From positions 62,001 through 126,000 of the forward strand of contig CAMYXF010000003.1 in NCBI GenBank assembly GCA_947303185.1: DNA of 64,000 nucleotides. The letters are read 5' to 3'. The notes under the pieces are model-generated. The model saw nothing but the letters and a program-made list of their open reading frames with translations. It was not told the DNA's origin and did not search any database. The position numbers and the translations under genes are program-made. Of this stretch, positions 51,433 through 59,888 are shown one piece after another (position 1 is the stretch's first letter; the number at the start of each line of letters is the position of its first letter). Source of the DNA: an uncultured Clostridia bacterium (GTDB taxonomy: Bacteria > Bacillota > Clostridia > Saccharofermentanales > Saccharofermentanaceae).

Positions 51433-54153
51433 TTAGTAGTCCGTGCCGACGAAATCAGGATTGATCTCGCAGAGCTTGATCTTGCCGCCGAAAATATCGT
51501 AGCCGATGACTTTGGAACTGTAGGAATCGCCACGCTGGTCACAGATGTTTGCCATTGCAAGATAGTAACCGTTCGGAAGCGCCTTCATCTCGATTCTTGA
51601 AGATGCGGAGAATGTGATCTTCTTACCTTCGATCTCAAAGTTCATTCCGGTAAAATCCGAAGCCGGATAAACCGGTACTATCGTATCCTTGGGTTTCAGC
51701 TCGATGTTGTTCTTTGTGTCGACAATGAAGTTATCCTGTTCTTCCTCATTGGTAGGGAATAAGCTTACGCCTCTTATCTCGAACTCTTCGGTATCACGGT
51801 TGTACGCAAAGAGGAGGTACGCATCGTTGCCGTTGTAAAGAACGTGCGAACGGTACTCGATGCAGGAAAGCGTTTTGGATGTCATCTCGAGTGCCAGAGG
51901 CTGACCGTCAAGGAATACCCATTGGCCGTCAAAATCGCTGCAGAGATTTCCTTCGCCGTCCATGTAAACGTATTCGTCCTGACCATAGTAGATGATCTGG
52001 CTGTGGCTTTCATCGAAAAGCGCAATCTGGAATGTATATGCCTGTGTCATGTCCTGAAGGGGCTCTGAGACAGGAATGTAGAAGTTGTTGTTTTCGATGA
52101 CGGGCATGGTCTTCTCGAAAGAGTAAAACTCTGAAATATCGAGAACCTTGGGCGTTGCATCCGTCAAAGTCTTTACGGTCGCGAGCATCTCGTCAGTGAG
52201 ACATCCGGACATCTTGTAGAAATACAATGCACGGGTGTAAGGATCTTCACAGATGTCGTATACGTACTGAAGGTAGTAATCCAGACCACGATAGGAAGAA
52301 ATGCTTCCCGGAATGTAGACGCAGATGCCCTGTGTGTCTGCAAGGCTTCCGTTTTCGCGGTGATACAAAACAGCTTCTTCAAGAAGGTTCTTGATCTTGG
52401 AACATTCTTCAGGATATGTATCGACCATGAGGTCAACATAGCAACCGAGGTCGACAAGGTTATAGATATCGTATGCGCTTGCGGCCACGTGCGGTGAATT
52501 GTAGCTGCAACGGCCGATTTCTGCAAGTACGCTGATATCTTCGGCAGCATCCTTAAGCTGATGTTTGGTAAGTTCTGAATATGCCTGATAAAGCTCTTCT
52601 GCCTTCTTTGAATCTATTACTGCAAAAGTTACATTCTGCACGGACAAAATCTCGCCGACATTGATGTTGAGCTTCATGTAATAGTCGGTATATGAATCCG
52701 CTACTGCCTGTGCGACTGCAGCCGGACACATGGTCGGATCAGCGCTCATCTTGTTTAAGAAACCAGTGTAATCCCATCCGCGACCGGGTTCTGATTCTTC
52801 ACTCAATGCGTATACAGAAGCGAATCCGTACAATGCATGAGTAACTTCAAGACTGGACATCAGGCAGGCATCGAAACCGATTACGTCAAATGCGGGGTTC
52901 TCGGGATCGGGTGTGTAAACATTTGAAAGTGCAGTGTTGATCTCTTTCAGGCTCATGGGGCTTCCGCAATAAATGGAATCAAGTCCATAGCCGAAAGGTC
53001 CGCCGCCGTGATCCCAGAGGACAAGCATCGTGTGATCTGCCGGATAATCATCTCTGCAGAAACGCAAAAAGTCTGACAGTGTATCAGGATCCGTGGCGCG
53101 CTGGAGAGGAAGATTTGCAACTTCCTCAAAGGGATTGTCCTGGCTTATTACAAATCTCTGGGTCTTGTTGGGATTTACAAATGTATTCTGCCATCTTGTA
53201 GCACCACCTGTCTGAAGAACGATCGTTATGTTCTCTGACAGATCAGCCGTCAGCATCTCAACGATATCAGCTGATGCCGCACCGCTTTCCTCCGACGCAA
53301 CAACTGTCTCGTCCATTACGTATTCGCTTCTGGCAACAGGCTTTTCGGGATAGTAAAGGAACTCCGGCAAAGGAAGATTGTTTTTGCTCAGATCATCTGC
53401 ATATGTCTCAAGCTGGTTAAAGCCCTGATCCAATGAAGCCTGTTTTCTTGCATTCCTTTCATTAACGATCTGCATCTTTGTTGTCGTCGAAAGGTCGATC
53501 TCGTCATAGTCTTCCAGATCTGCTCCAACCATGTAAATGCATATCGTCCATGTCTCATCAGGATCTATTGTAGGCATGGCTGCAATGCGCGCCGCACCTT
53601 CAGTGTCATAAGGCGAGAGCATTTCGATCTGTTCTCTGGTGACTTCATCGTCCTTATGAATGAATGCGAAAACCAATTGTAAAAACGGAGCAACTGAATT
53701 GATTGCAAAACCAATCGCAACAACTACTGCAGCAACCAATACCCAGAAAGATATTTTCGCCATCGGACGCAGCGCAAGGCGCGGAATTCTGATATACCAC
53801 GGTGCATCTTTGTAGTGCTCCTTGAGCTTTCTTCTGTCTTCTTTTTTGGTTTCTTTCCAGCGGAGTTTGCGTTCTTTTTTGGCAATCTTCTTCTGGATCT
53901 TTTTCTCTTTCTTCTGAGCTTTTTTGAGCTGCTTCTTTTCTTTGCGAGTAAGCGCCGGTGCTGCAGCAGGTGCAGCCTCTACGGGTGCTGCCTCAACAGC
54001 TGATTCTGCTGTTGCAGCCGCTTCAGTCTCAGTTGCTACGGAAGTTTCCACAGCTTCTTCAGCCTGTGACCCGATTGCTTCCGATGTCTGTGAGCTGACT
54101 TCATTCTCTGAAATCATGTTCTCATCAGATCCGATTTTGTTTTCCTCGTTCAT
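51433..54153 (-). CDS. Clostripain-type (C11) cysteine peptidase, membrane anchored
   Basis: The 906-residue protein has a ~110-residue cytoplasmic N-terminus (Ala/Glu-rich, then Lys-rich KKEKKIQKKIAKKERK), one membrane helix (about 130-155) and an outside C11 domain. Catalytic elements are VLWDHGGG (His, about 381) and FDACLMSS (Cys, about 428), preceded by TICIYMVGADLE. The C-terminal ~300 residues are beta-rich. Clostripain cleaves after Arg; the specificity here is unknown. Typical C11 enzymes are secreted; a signal anchor with a large charged inside part is less common. ATG 54153 has GGAGGG upstream. The next gene upstream is an M48 protease. Confidence 0.9.
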   Translation of the reverse strand: MNEENKIGSDENMISENEVSSQTSEAIGSQAEEAVETSVATETEAAATAESAVEAAPVEAAPAAAPALTRKEKKQLKKAQKKEKKIQKKIAKKERKLRWKETKKEDRRKLKEHYKDAPWYIRIPRLALRPMAKISFWVLVAAVVVAIGFAINSVAPFLQLVFAFIHKDDEVTREQIEMLSPYDTEGAARIAAMPTIDPDETWTICIYMVGADLEDYDEIDLSTTTKMQIVNERNARKQASLDQGFNQLETYADDLSKNNLPLPEFLYYPEKPVARSEYVMDETVVASEESGAASADIVEMLTADLSENITIVLQTGGATRWQNTFVNPNKTQRFVISQDNPFEEVANLPLQRATDPDTLSDFLRFCRDDYPADHTMLVLWDHGGGPFGYGLDSIYCGSPMSLKEINTALSNVYTPDPENPAFDVIGFDACLMSSLEVTHALYGFASVYALSEESEPGRGWDYTGFLNKMSADPTMCPAAVAQAVADSYTDYYMKLNINVGEILSVQNVTFAVIDSKKAEELYQAYSELTKHQLKDAAEDISVLAEIGRCSYNSPHVAASAYDIYNLVDLGCYVDLMVDTYPEECSKIKNLLEEAVLYHRENGSLADTQGICVYIPGSISSYRGLDYYLQYVYDICEDPYTRALYFYKMSGCLTDEMLATVKTLTDATPKVLDISEFYSFEKTMPVIENNNFYIPVSEPLQDMTQAYTFQIALFDESHSQIIYYGQDEYVYMDGEGNLCSDFDGQWVFLDGQPLALEMTSKTLSCIEYRSHVLYNGNDAYLLFAYNRDTEEFEIRGVSLFPTNEEEQDNFIVDTKNNIELKPKDTIVPVYPASDFTGMNFEIEGKKITFSASSRIEMKALPNGYYLAMANICDQRGDSYSSKVIGYDIFGGKIKLCEINPDFVGTDY

Positions 54154-54247
54154 TTTTCTCCCTCCATAAATAATCATGCGTGTTTTATTAAATCACTTTT
54201 TTATTATTTTTTGCACACAAGTTTTCGAAAACCTGGTCAAAGAGTCA

Positions 54248-55198
54248 TCAAATAAGCCTGCCGCTCTTCTTAGACTCATCCATCATGGCCGCTGTTCTGA
54301 AAGGAGTGATGGGATGGCTTGCAAGCATGTTAACTACAAATCTTGCGAATCTCTCAATGAAGTTATGATCCTTGTTAATTACCTTAAGATAGTCCTCAAC
54401 GCTTGTATATTTATATAAATGTCTTCCTGTAGCAAGAAGCATCATGCATTCTTCCTTGTTCTTTCCGTTCATGAGAGCCTGCGCTACGCGGTCAGCAGAA
54501 TACTCTTTTGCACGTGTGTAGATAGGCACCATGAAAGAAGGTCCGAAAACAGGCACGAAGCCGATGAATGCTGTCCAGATCTTGTAAAGCATATGAACAT
54601 GGTGGAAATAAATATGTCCAAACTCATGTGCCATGACGAAGGCTACAGTATCGATGTCTTTATGTTCCAGATAAGCGAGATCAAGAACTTCCGCATTGAT
54701 ACGGACGTAGTATTTTCCCGGTACCCAGCAGGCACACGCATTGATCACACCGGTAGACTGGATATAAACTTCAGGCTCTTTCTTGAGGCCCAAAAGTCTC
54801 GTGAATTCCTTAACGTAAGCATAGAGCTCAGGGAAGTTCTTCTCGGATACTCTGACACTGTAGCTCAATTCTTTCGAATACAGCTGATAGTAACCGATAA
54901 GATTGGCAATTATGAAATATAAAAGGCAGCCGATACCGCCGATAAGGCTTATAAAGCCAATAACTACGAGAAGCACCTGGTTAAACTCAGGGCTCGCCTC
55001 GGTAATGTTGTTCTCCTGCAAAACGCCTTTAAGTGAGTCGAGAAGTCCGCTGTCCTGAAACACATAGATTCCTGCAATTACAACTGCTATAACGCCCAGA
55101 ATAATTGAGATTGCGTATAGCGGAAGCTCCGCCTTGTGACGCGTCTTCTTGATTTCTGCCTGTACGGCTTCCGGTGTTCTTACTGTTGATTCGCTCAT
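54248..55198 (-). CDS. M48 family membrane metallopeptidase
   Basis: The 316-residue protein has two N-terminal helices (about 22-45, 73-103), the zinc site HEFGH (about 190) and the third ligand Glu in AKEYSADRVA downstream, as in HtpX/M48 enzymes. It should cleave membrane or misfolded proteins. ATG 55198 has AGGAGG at seven bases; the frame upstream lacks a site. It sits about 95 bases upstream of the C11 peptidase gene on the same strand, and the two could share a transcript. Its own upstream region holds the hairpin array at 55377-55565. Confidence 0.9.
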   Translation of the reverse strand: MSESTVRTPEAVQAEIKKTRHKAELPLYAISIILGVIAVVIAGIYVFQDSGLLDSLKGVLQENNITEASPEFNQVLLVVIGFISLIGGIGCLLYFIIANLIGYYQLYSKELSYSVRVSEKNFPELYAYVKEFTRLLGLKKEPEVYIQSTGVINACACWVPGKYYVRINAEVLDLAYLEHKDIDTVAFVMAHEFGHIYFHHVHMLYKIWTAFIGFVPVFGPSFMVPIYTRAKEYSADRVAQALMNGKNKEECMMLLATGRHLYKYTSVEDYLKVINKDHNFIERFARFVVNMLASHPITPFRTAAMMDESKKSGRLI

Positions 55199-55376
55199 GA
55201 TAGTTCCTCCTGTTTTTCCATCAATAACACTGACCACATATTAATCATGGAAATCAGGCAGGAAGCTGTTTTGTGGTGAATTGCAGTTTATGCGTGGTGA
55301 AATGACTGTGAGCACACCGGCCGCCGTGTACATTTTTTCGGGAATTTGGGCGAAAAAACGGGCAACAGTTGCACAT

Positions 55377-55565
55377 CTGTAATTGTCCGTCAAAAAAACG
55401 GCCAACAATTACAGGAATCAGCGTTTTTCTGTAATTGCTCATCGAAAATAAGGTCAACAATTACAGATGAGCACTTTGTTATTTTTTCCTTCAAAAGCAT
55501 GCGAAAATAACAAAGACGGGCTGATTATTGTTATTTTTCAAGAATAATGCGGGCAAAAAGAACAA
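55377..55565. repeat. Array of four hairpins in two arm types
   Basis: CTGTAATTGT/ACAATTACAG (55377-55386 with 55405-55414, inner CCGT/ACGG around an A7 loop); CTGTAATTG/CAATTACAG (55429-55437 with 55458-55466); CTTTGTTATTTT/AAAATAACAAAG (55474-55485 with 55504-55515); TTGTTATTTTT/AAAAAGAACAA (55528-55538 with 55555-55565, one mismatch). Two hairpins share one arm type and the next two another. The 395-base gap between genes at 55199-55594 holds nothing else except GTGGTGAA repeated near 55272 and 55294. Confidence 0.85.
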
Positions 55566-55594
55566 AGCACAATTTTCGAGAACTCCAAAAACAA

Positions 55595-56830
55595 TTAAAC
55601 CGTTCCCACCAGGTCCTCTATCTTCTTATAGAACGTCATTACCTCGTCTTCTGAGATGTCCTCGCTGTAATAACTTTCTTGAAGGCAGCCGTTCATGGCG
55701 ATGCCAAACTTACCGTCGGGACTTAAAAACATCGTGTAGCGCTCATCCTTATCAAGCTCGCCACCATCATAATAATGGTGTGCTACAAGGTGATACGGAT
55801 ACGTCTCGGAATAACAGTAACCTATGGGGAAATTACATGTCTGGAATACAATTACATTCTGGCCTGGAATTAACTTTCCTCCATATGTGGCATCGGTTAT
55901 TGAAGCAGGATCTTCACCTAAAGCCTCAGCCACTTTCTCAGCATAAGCCTGCAGTTCATCCTCAGTACTTTCCACGACTGTCTGTTCCCATGGGAGCGCG
56001 CGGTAGAGCGGCCAGAAATAGCACACTCCATTTAAGGTAACCTCGTTATCGCGGATATAGTAAGCCACATAGTCATCGTCTCTGTAGCAGTACATGAGGC
56101 TGTAAGTATCAATATGATAGAAGTTCAGAACATCATCGATGGTTCCGCCCTCGACATCTTCATCAGTAATTCCGGTGACCTTCGTGATAAGCTCCCCGGA
56201 CATTACCATGGGCTCGCCAAGCATAATGGGTTCGCCGCCGTCGGCCTCGTTTAATGCATTAATGAATTCTTCATAGCCTTCAGGGAAAGCATCGAAAATA
56301 TCTATTGTGTCACCGTAGCTGAATGTTGTTGGGCCGTCGGAAGTTTCCTTAGCGCTGTAACTTATAAAGATTTGTCCGATATACGTATGACCTTCAGTCT
56401 CATCCGGATAAAGATATCTGGGATCTCTGCTGTTATTTACAAAAGCCGGTTCCTCGAGCTGCAAAATATACGATACTAAATAGTCACGCTGCTCTCTTGT
56501 TATTTGCGTAAGTCCATTGCTGTCTTCTGCACCTTCGACTGAGAAATCCATATACTTTTTATACACGCCGTTCGGACAATCGGTCGCGTTGATGATTTCA
56601 ATACGCAATTTCTCAGCATAGTAATCCGTGGTGCCGGTCATAATCTCGAGATCTGATCTGCCATCAGTCTCTTTCACAGTCTCAGTTTCAGTCCCGGTTT
56701 GCGTTTCAGTTTGAGTCTCAGTCTGAGTTTCTGTTTTTGTCTCAGAATCCGTTTCCCCTGTCTTCGAAAAACTGCAGCCGCCAAGCAATAAAGCTGCTGC
56801 CATCAAACCGCATGCGACTTTCTTTTTCAT
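55595..56830 (-). CDS. Lipoprotein with Thr/Glu repeat linker
   Basis: The 411-residue protein has a signal ending LLLGGCSFS and a linker of ETQTETQT units, then an acidic domain with two parts (about 70-230 and 240-411); the second has YCYRDDDYVAYYIRDNEVTLNGV and KFGIAMNGCLQ. No motif recognised. The start could be ATG 56830 (chosen, gives a standard MKKK signal) or ATG 56839; GAGGGGG lies between suitable and short distances for both. It is preceded by about 120 bases with no clear promoter. Confidence 0.75.
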   Translation of the reverse strand: MKKKVACGLMAAALLLGGCSFSKTGETDSETKTETQTETQTETQTGTETETVKETDGRSDLEIMTGTTDYYAEKLRIEIINATDCPNGVYKKYMDFSVEGAEDSNGLTQITREQRDYLVSYILQLEEPAFVNNSRDPRYLYPDETEGHTYIGQIFISYSAKETSDGPTTFSYGDTIDIFDAFPEGYEEFINALNEADGGEPIMLGEPMVMSGELITKVTGITDEDVEGGTIDDVLNFYHIDTYSLMYCYRDDDYVAYYIRDNEVTLNGVCYFWPLYRALPWEQTVVESTEDELQAYAEKVAEALGEDPASITDATYGGKLIPGQNVIVFQTCNFPIGYCYSETYPYHLVAHHYYDGGELDKDERYTMFLSPDGKFGIAMNGCLQESYYSEDISEDEVMTFYKKIEDLVGTV

Positions 56831-56959
56831 AACCGTCATAACCCCCTCTATAGTCAGCAGTTACTATAAATACAGTTTAATATGCTAATAAGTTGCAGTG
56901 TGCCCTAACTTAAGACGGGACGCCAAGCAACGCCTTACCAGGCAACAGTGGCGCCAGAC

Positions 56960-57607
56960 TTACGACGGAATTCCAAGCAGCTCCTCGGCAAGAGCAACCG
57001 TCTCTTCCTGGCTTCTGTTCTCGTCACGGTAGATCTTCTTGAAGCCGCAGTTCTCAAACTCATCGTATGCTTCCTGCGAGCAGATGCGCGTTAAGATCTC
57101 GCGGTAATTATCGAGTGCTGCCTGCGGATCGGGTTCTTCGAGCATGAGCTGATAAAGATACTGCTTCTCGGGATCAGGGCGGTCAAAAAATCGATGGATC
57201 GAAATATCTTTATCCGAGAGCATTACCAGTACGTGATTAACATCGGATATCTTGTGAAGCGTTTCTATGCTGATGTTGGTGTCCACGAAAACCTTCTTGT
57301 CCAAAGTCTCAGGCTTTTGAAGGAGCTCTTCAAGGATCTGAAGTTCGACGATCTCGCATTCTTTTCTCACGTTGTTGATCCACGTCACATACTCATCGGG
57401 CGTCCTGCGGATGAACTCGTGCCAGTCCTCAAGGTCGCGCGTGTAAGTGAGACTGGGAAACTCGCGGCTGTCGAGCTCAGGCAGTTTTGCGTCGTGGTAG
57501 TTTTCTTCAAGCGCAATGCCGTTGTGCTTTTTGGCGAGGTTCTTTACGATAGTCGACTTGCCCGCATAGGACGTGCCGATGACAAAATAAACATTATCAA
57601 GATTCAT
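56960..57607 (-). CDS. P-loop kinase-like NTPase
   Basis: The 215-residue protein begins with Walker A as VIGTSYAGKST (residues 9-19), as in nucleotide, shikimate and similar small-molecule kinases, and has KKVFVDTNISIE (about 112-123) as a Walker B-like strand, with LMLEEPDPQAAL as a lid-like helix later. Its length fits this class. Its ATG overlaps the end of the upstream gene by 11 bases, so translation is coupled. Substrate unknown. Confidence 0.75.
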   Translation of the reverse strand: MNLDNVYFVIGTSYAGKSTIVKNLAKKHNGIALEENYHDAKLPELDSREFPSLTYTRDLEDWHEFIRRTPDEYVTWINNVRKECEIVELQILEELLQKPETLDKKVFVDTNISIETLHKISDVNHVLVMLSDKDISIHRFFDRPDPEKQYLYQLMLEEPDPQAALDNYREILTRICSQEAYDEFENCGFKKIYRDENRSQEETVALAEELLGIPS

Positions 57608-57983
57608 ATTTCATCTTTCCGTCTTCGACTGCTACAGCTATCTGCCAGTCGTCTTCGTATACGATCTTGCCGACGAAGTTTGTGTAGACGACGTCGTAGG
57701 GTTTGTCGTATTTATCGAGAAGAGCGATGGCCGGCTCAAGCTTTTTTACCATGTGGTCCGTGGTACCGCATTTGAAAAATGTGATTACCATCTCGTGATT
57801 TTTGCAGGGCTCAGGTTCAGGGAGATTTTCCTTAAACCATTCGTCGATGGAGACGAATAACTGCTCCTCTTCTTCGGTCATCTTCTTGTCGCGGACGAGG
57901 TTCCAGCAAAGGCTGAAGATACCCTTCGGATACTTGGTTATGTAAGAGTCTTCCCTTCCCTGGATGCGCATGTACTTGTACAT
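57597..57983 (-). CDS. Small soluble protein of unknown function
   Basis: The 128-residue protein begins at ATG 57983 with AAGGAGG eight bases upstream; the frame continues upstream without a site. It has MTEEEEQLFVSIDEWFKENLP and ITFFKCGTTDHMVKKLEPAI, suggesting an alpha/beta fold. No family is recognised. The overlap with the P-loop kinase-like gene suggests that the two act together. Confidence 0.7.
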   Translation of the reverse strand: MYKYMRIQGREDSYITKYPKGIFSLCWNLVRDKKMTEEEEQLFVSIDEWFKENLPEPEPCKNHEMVITFFKCGTTDHMVKKLEPAIALLDKYDKPYDVVYTNFVGKIVYEDDWQIAVAVEDGKMKYES

Positions 57984-58110
57984 AGTGAATTCCTCCTTAT
58001 TATCCCGTATGCGAAAATTATAACAAAACTGTTTTCGCGCACACAAAACTCAGAGATTTATTCTCGCGGAAATTTTAAGTAAAATAATAGAAAAAAGTTT
58101 GCGAGGGTTT

Positions 58111-59160
58111 ATGTCGGTTATTCCTTTAGAATGTCCTACATGCGGAACCGGGCTGAGGATCAACCCGGAGGAAAGTGCTGCGATCTGCGGCAGCTGCGGC
58201 AAGCCTTTCGTTATCAAAGACGCGATCGTGCAAAACTACATCAAGCTCGTCACCGCGAAAGATTCCGGCGACAGTGAGATTTATGCGATCGAAGAATTCG
58301 AGACTGAAGGCGGCGTTCTTAAAAGGTATAACGGCTCGTCCCGTTCAGTCACCATTCCGGACGACATAACAACGATCGGCACCAGTGCGTTTGAGGACAG
58401 AAAAGAACTGACCGAACTTCATATTCCTGATTCCGTGACTGTGATCGAAGACAATGCTTTCATCGGCTGCGAAAATCTCCGCGAAATCTATCTCGCAGCA
58501 TCCGTGAAAAAGATCGGCAGATACGCGTTCTCCGAATGCTCCAAACTTAAGTCCATCGTGCTTCCGAAAAACCTGGAAGAGATCGGTCCTTATGCATTCA
58601 GCGGCTGCTTCTCTCTTGTCGTTGTGAAGATGCCTTCATCAAGGGCGAAGGTCGATGAGACCGTTTTCATGAACTGCAAAGACATTGTTTTCGACTGGCC
58701 TGAAGACTGGGCGGAAAAGCAGCTCGACAAGCTCAGAATCGTTGCACCTACACAGGGCGGCCTTATCAATCTATGCGCCTCTGAGAACGAAGACTTAAGC
58801 GAACCGCTTCTGTTCTTGGGTCTCTCCGATTACGGCAACTTCGTTGAGTCGAACAAATTCAATTTCTTCACATATAGAGACTTCATGAGACAGTTCTCGC
58901 TGGGCGCGAATAACGACGACCCTTATCAGCTCAGGGTGAGCATCGAGAAAGCCACTCTGATGTACGATTCTGTCTCAGACATTCAGAGAAGTTATTCCGA
59001 ACTGATCGGACTTCTGGACCGCGCTGATATCAGCAGAAGAAAAGCTGAGCAGATCAACATCCCCCACTTCATCTGGAAGCAGGGCAAGGGTCTCAACGAT
59101 TACAAGATCATGGACATCGGTCCGATTCAGATTTTCCAGATAAAACTCGAGCAGAAATAA
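58111..59160 (+). CDS. Zinc-ribbon protein with BspA-type leucine-rich repeats
   Basis: The 349-residue protein has an N-terminal zinc ribbon (CPTCGTGL ... CGSCGKPF, about 7-30) and then LRR_5/BspA-type repeats (about 80-190) such as TTIGTSAFEDRKELTELHIP and KKIGRYAFSECSKLKSIVLP. The C-terminal ~150 residues are unassigned. There is no signal peptide, so unlike BspA surface proteins it is probably cytoplasmic. ATG 58111 is preceded by GAGGG at short spacing; a TTG at 58099 is the alternative. It converges on the Nudix gene with a 3-base gap. Confidence 0.82.
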   Translation: MSVIPLECPTCGTGLRINPEESAAICGSCGKPFVIKDAIVQNYIKLVTAKDSGDSEIYAIEEFETEGGVLKRYNGSSRSVTIPDDITTIGTSAFEDRKELTELHIPDSVTVIEDNAFIGCENLREIYLAASVKKIGRYAFSECSKLKSIVLPKNLEEIGPYAFSGCFSLVVVKMPSSRAKVDETVFMNCKDIVFDWPEDWAEKQLDKLRIVAPTQGGLINLCASENEDLSEPLLFLGLSDYGNFVESNKFNFFTYRDFMRQFSLGANNDDPYQLRVSIEKATLMYDSVSDIQRSYSELIGLLDRADISRRKAEQINIPHFIWKQGKGLNDYKIMDIGPIQIFQIKLEQK

Positions 59161-59163
59161 GTT

Positions 59164-59685
59164 TCACACCAGCGAATCCAGATATTTCTTATATCTGTTG
59201 TTGTGATTGGTCATGGTGTGCTCGGAATTCACATACGCAAGAAGTCCGTCTTTGTCGACCCACTTGTAATCAGTGGTCTCGCCTTCCTGCAGGACGATGC
59301 TGTCCTTATCGCAGCTGACTTTGGCAATGTATGAATAGTAAACCGATCTGCCTTCATCTCTGAACGTAACGTCGACGAGTTCCAAAGAATCAGCCTTCAA
59401 TCCGGTCTCTTCGAAGAGCTCTCTTTCAGCTGCTTCCAAAGGTTCCTCACCGCTTACTGCAGCGCCGCCTGCACTGGCTTCCCAATAACCGGGATAGATG
59501 TCTTTGTCCTCGCTTCTTTTTGTAAGAAGATAAGTGCCGTCTTCGTGGAGCACGAGGAGGTCAACCGTCAGATGATATCTGCCTTCAGGGATCGTCTTGT
59601 AGTTGCCAAACGCTCTTACAAAAGTCTCACCTGTTCTGTTGCCGTCGCGGTCATAAAGATCCCAAATTTCCTGTTTAACGCCCAT
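59164..59685 (-). CDS. Nudix hydrolase
   Basis: The 173-residue protein has a full Nudix box (GGAAVSGEEPLEAA then ERELFEETGL, about 72-95), matching Gx5Ex7REUxEExGU. The opening EIWDLYDRDGNRTGETF resembles the IDI-like/YfcD Nudix branch. It should hydrolyse a nucleoside diphosphate linked to another group; substrate unknown. AAGGAAGG precedes ATG 59685, which lies 15 bases after the end of a broken small gene. Confidence 0.92.
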   Translation of the reverse strand: MGVKQEIWDLYDRDGNRTGETFVRAFGNYKTIPEGRYHLTVDLLVLHEDGTYLLTKRSEDKDIYPGYWEASAGGAAVSGEEPLEAAERELFEETGLKADSLELVDVTFRDEGRSVYYSYIAKVSCDKDSIVLQEGETTDYKWVDKDGLLAYVNSEHTMTNHNNRYKKYLDSLV

Positions 59686-59700
59686 ATTTTATCCTTCCTT

Positions 59701-59860
59701 TTATTCTCCGATGCCGCCTACAACGGCAAGGGAATTATCATCGCTGTCAGTAAGTTCAACAACCGTGATGCCTATCGCATCCGCACAGACTGAAAACAAG
59801 CGTTGTTACACTAAGTGCCAGAGCCAGCACCGAAGTGAACTTTTTTCGAATTGTCGTCAT
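59701..59860 (-). pseudogene. Small secreted peptide gene broken by a frameshift
   Basis: From ATG 59860 (GGGGATAATTTC upstream) the frame encodes a signal sequence (MTTIRKKFTSVLALALSV and on) and then stops after 34 residues. In the next frame the region continues as coding-like sequence (DAIGITVVELTDSDDN, ending VVGGIGE) to a TAA at 59701-59703, just before the Nudix ribosome site. A single-base shift near 59790 would join the two into a ~53-residue exported peptide. It is either a recent pseudogene or a sequencing error. It lies between the second GGDEF gene and the Nudix gene on the same strand. Confidence 0.5.
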
Positions 59861-59888
59861 GAAATTATCCCCGTTTCCCGAACAATAA

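Noticed and set aside
54226..54237. GTTTTCGAAAAC palindrome as operator of the C11 peptidase
   Set aside because: It lies between the M48 stop and the C11 start without promoter boxes around it; too short and A+T-rich to call.
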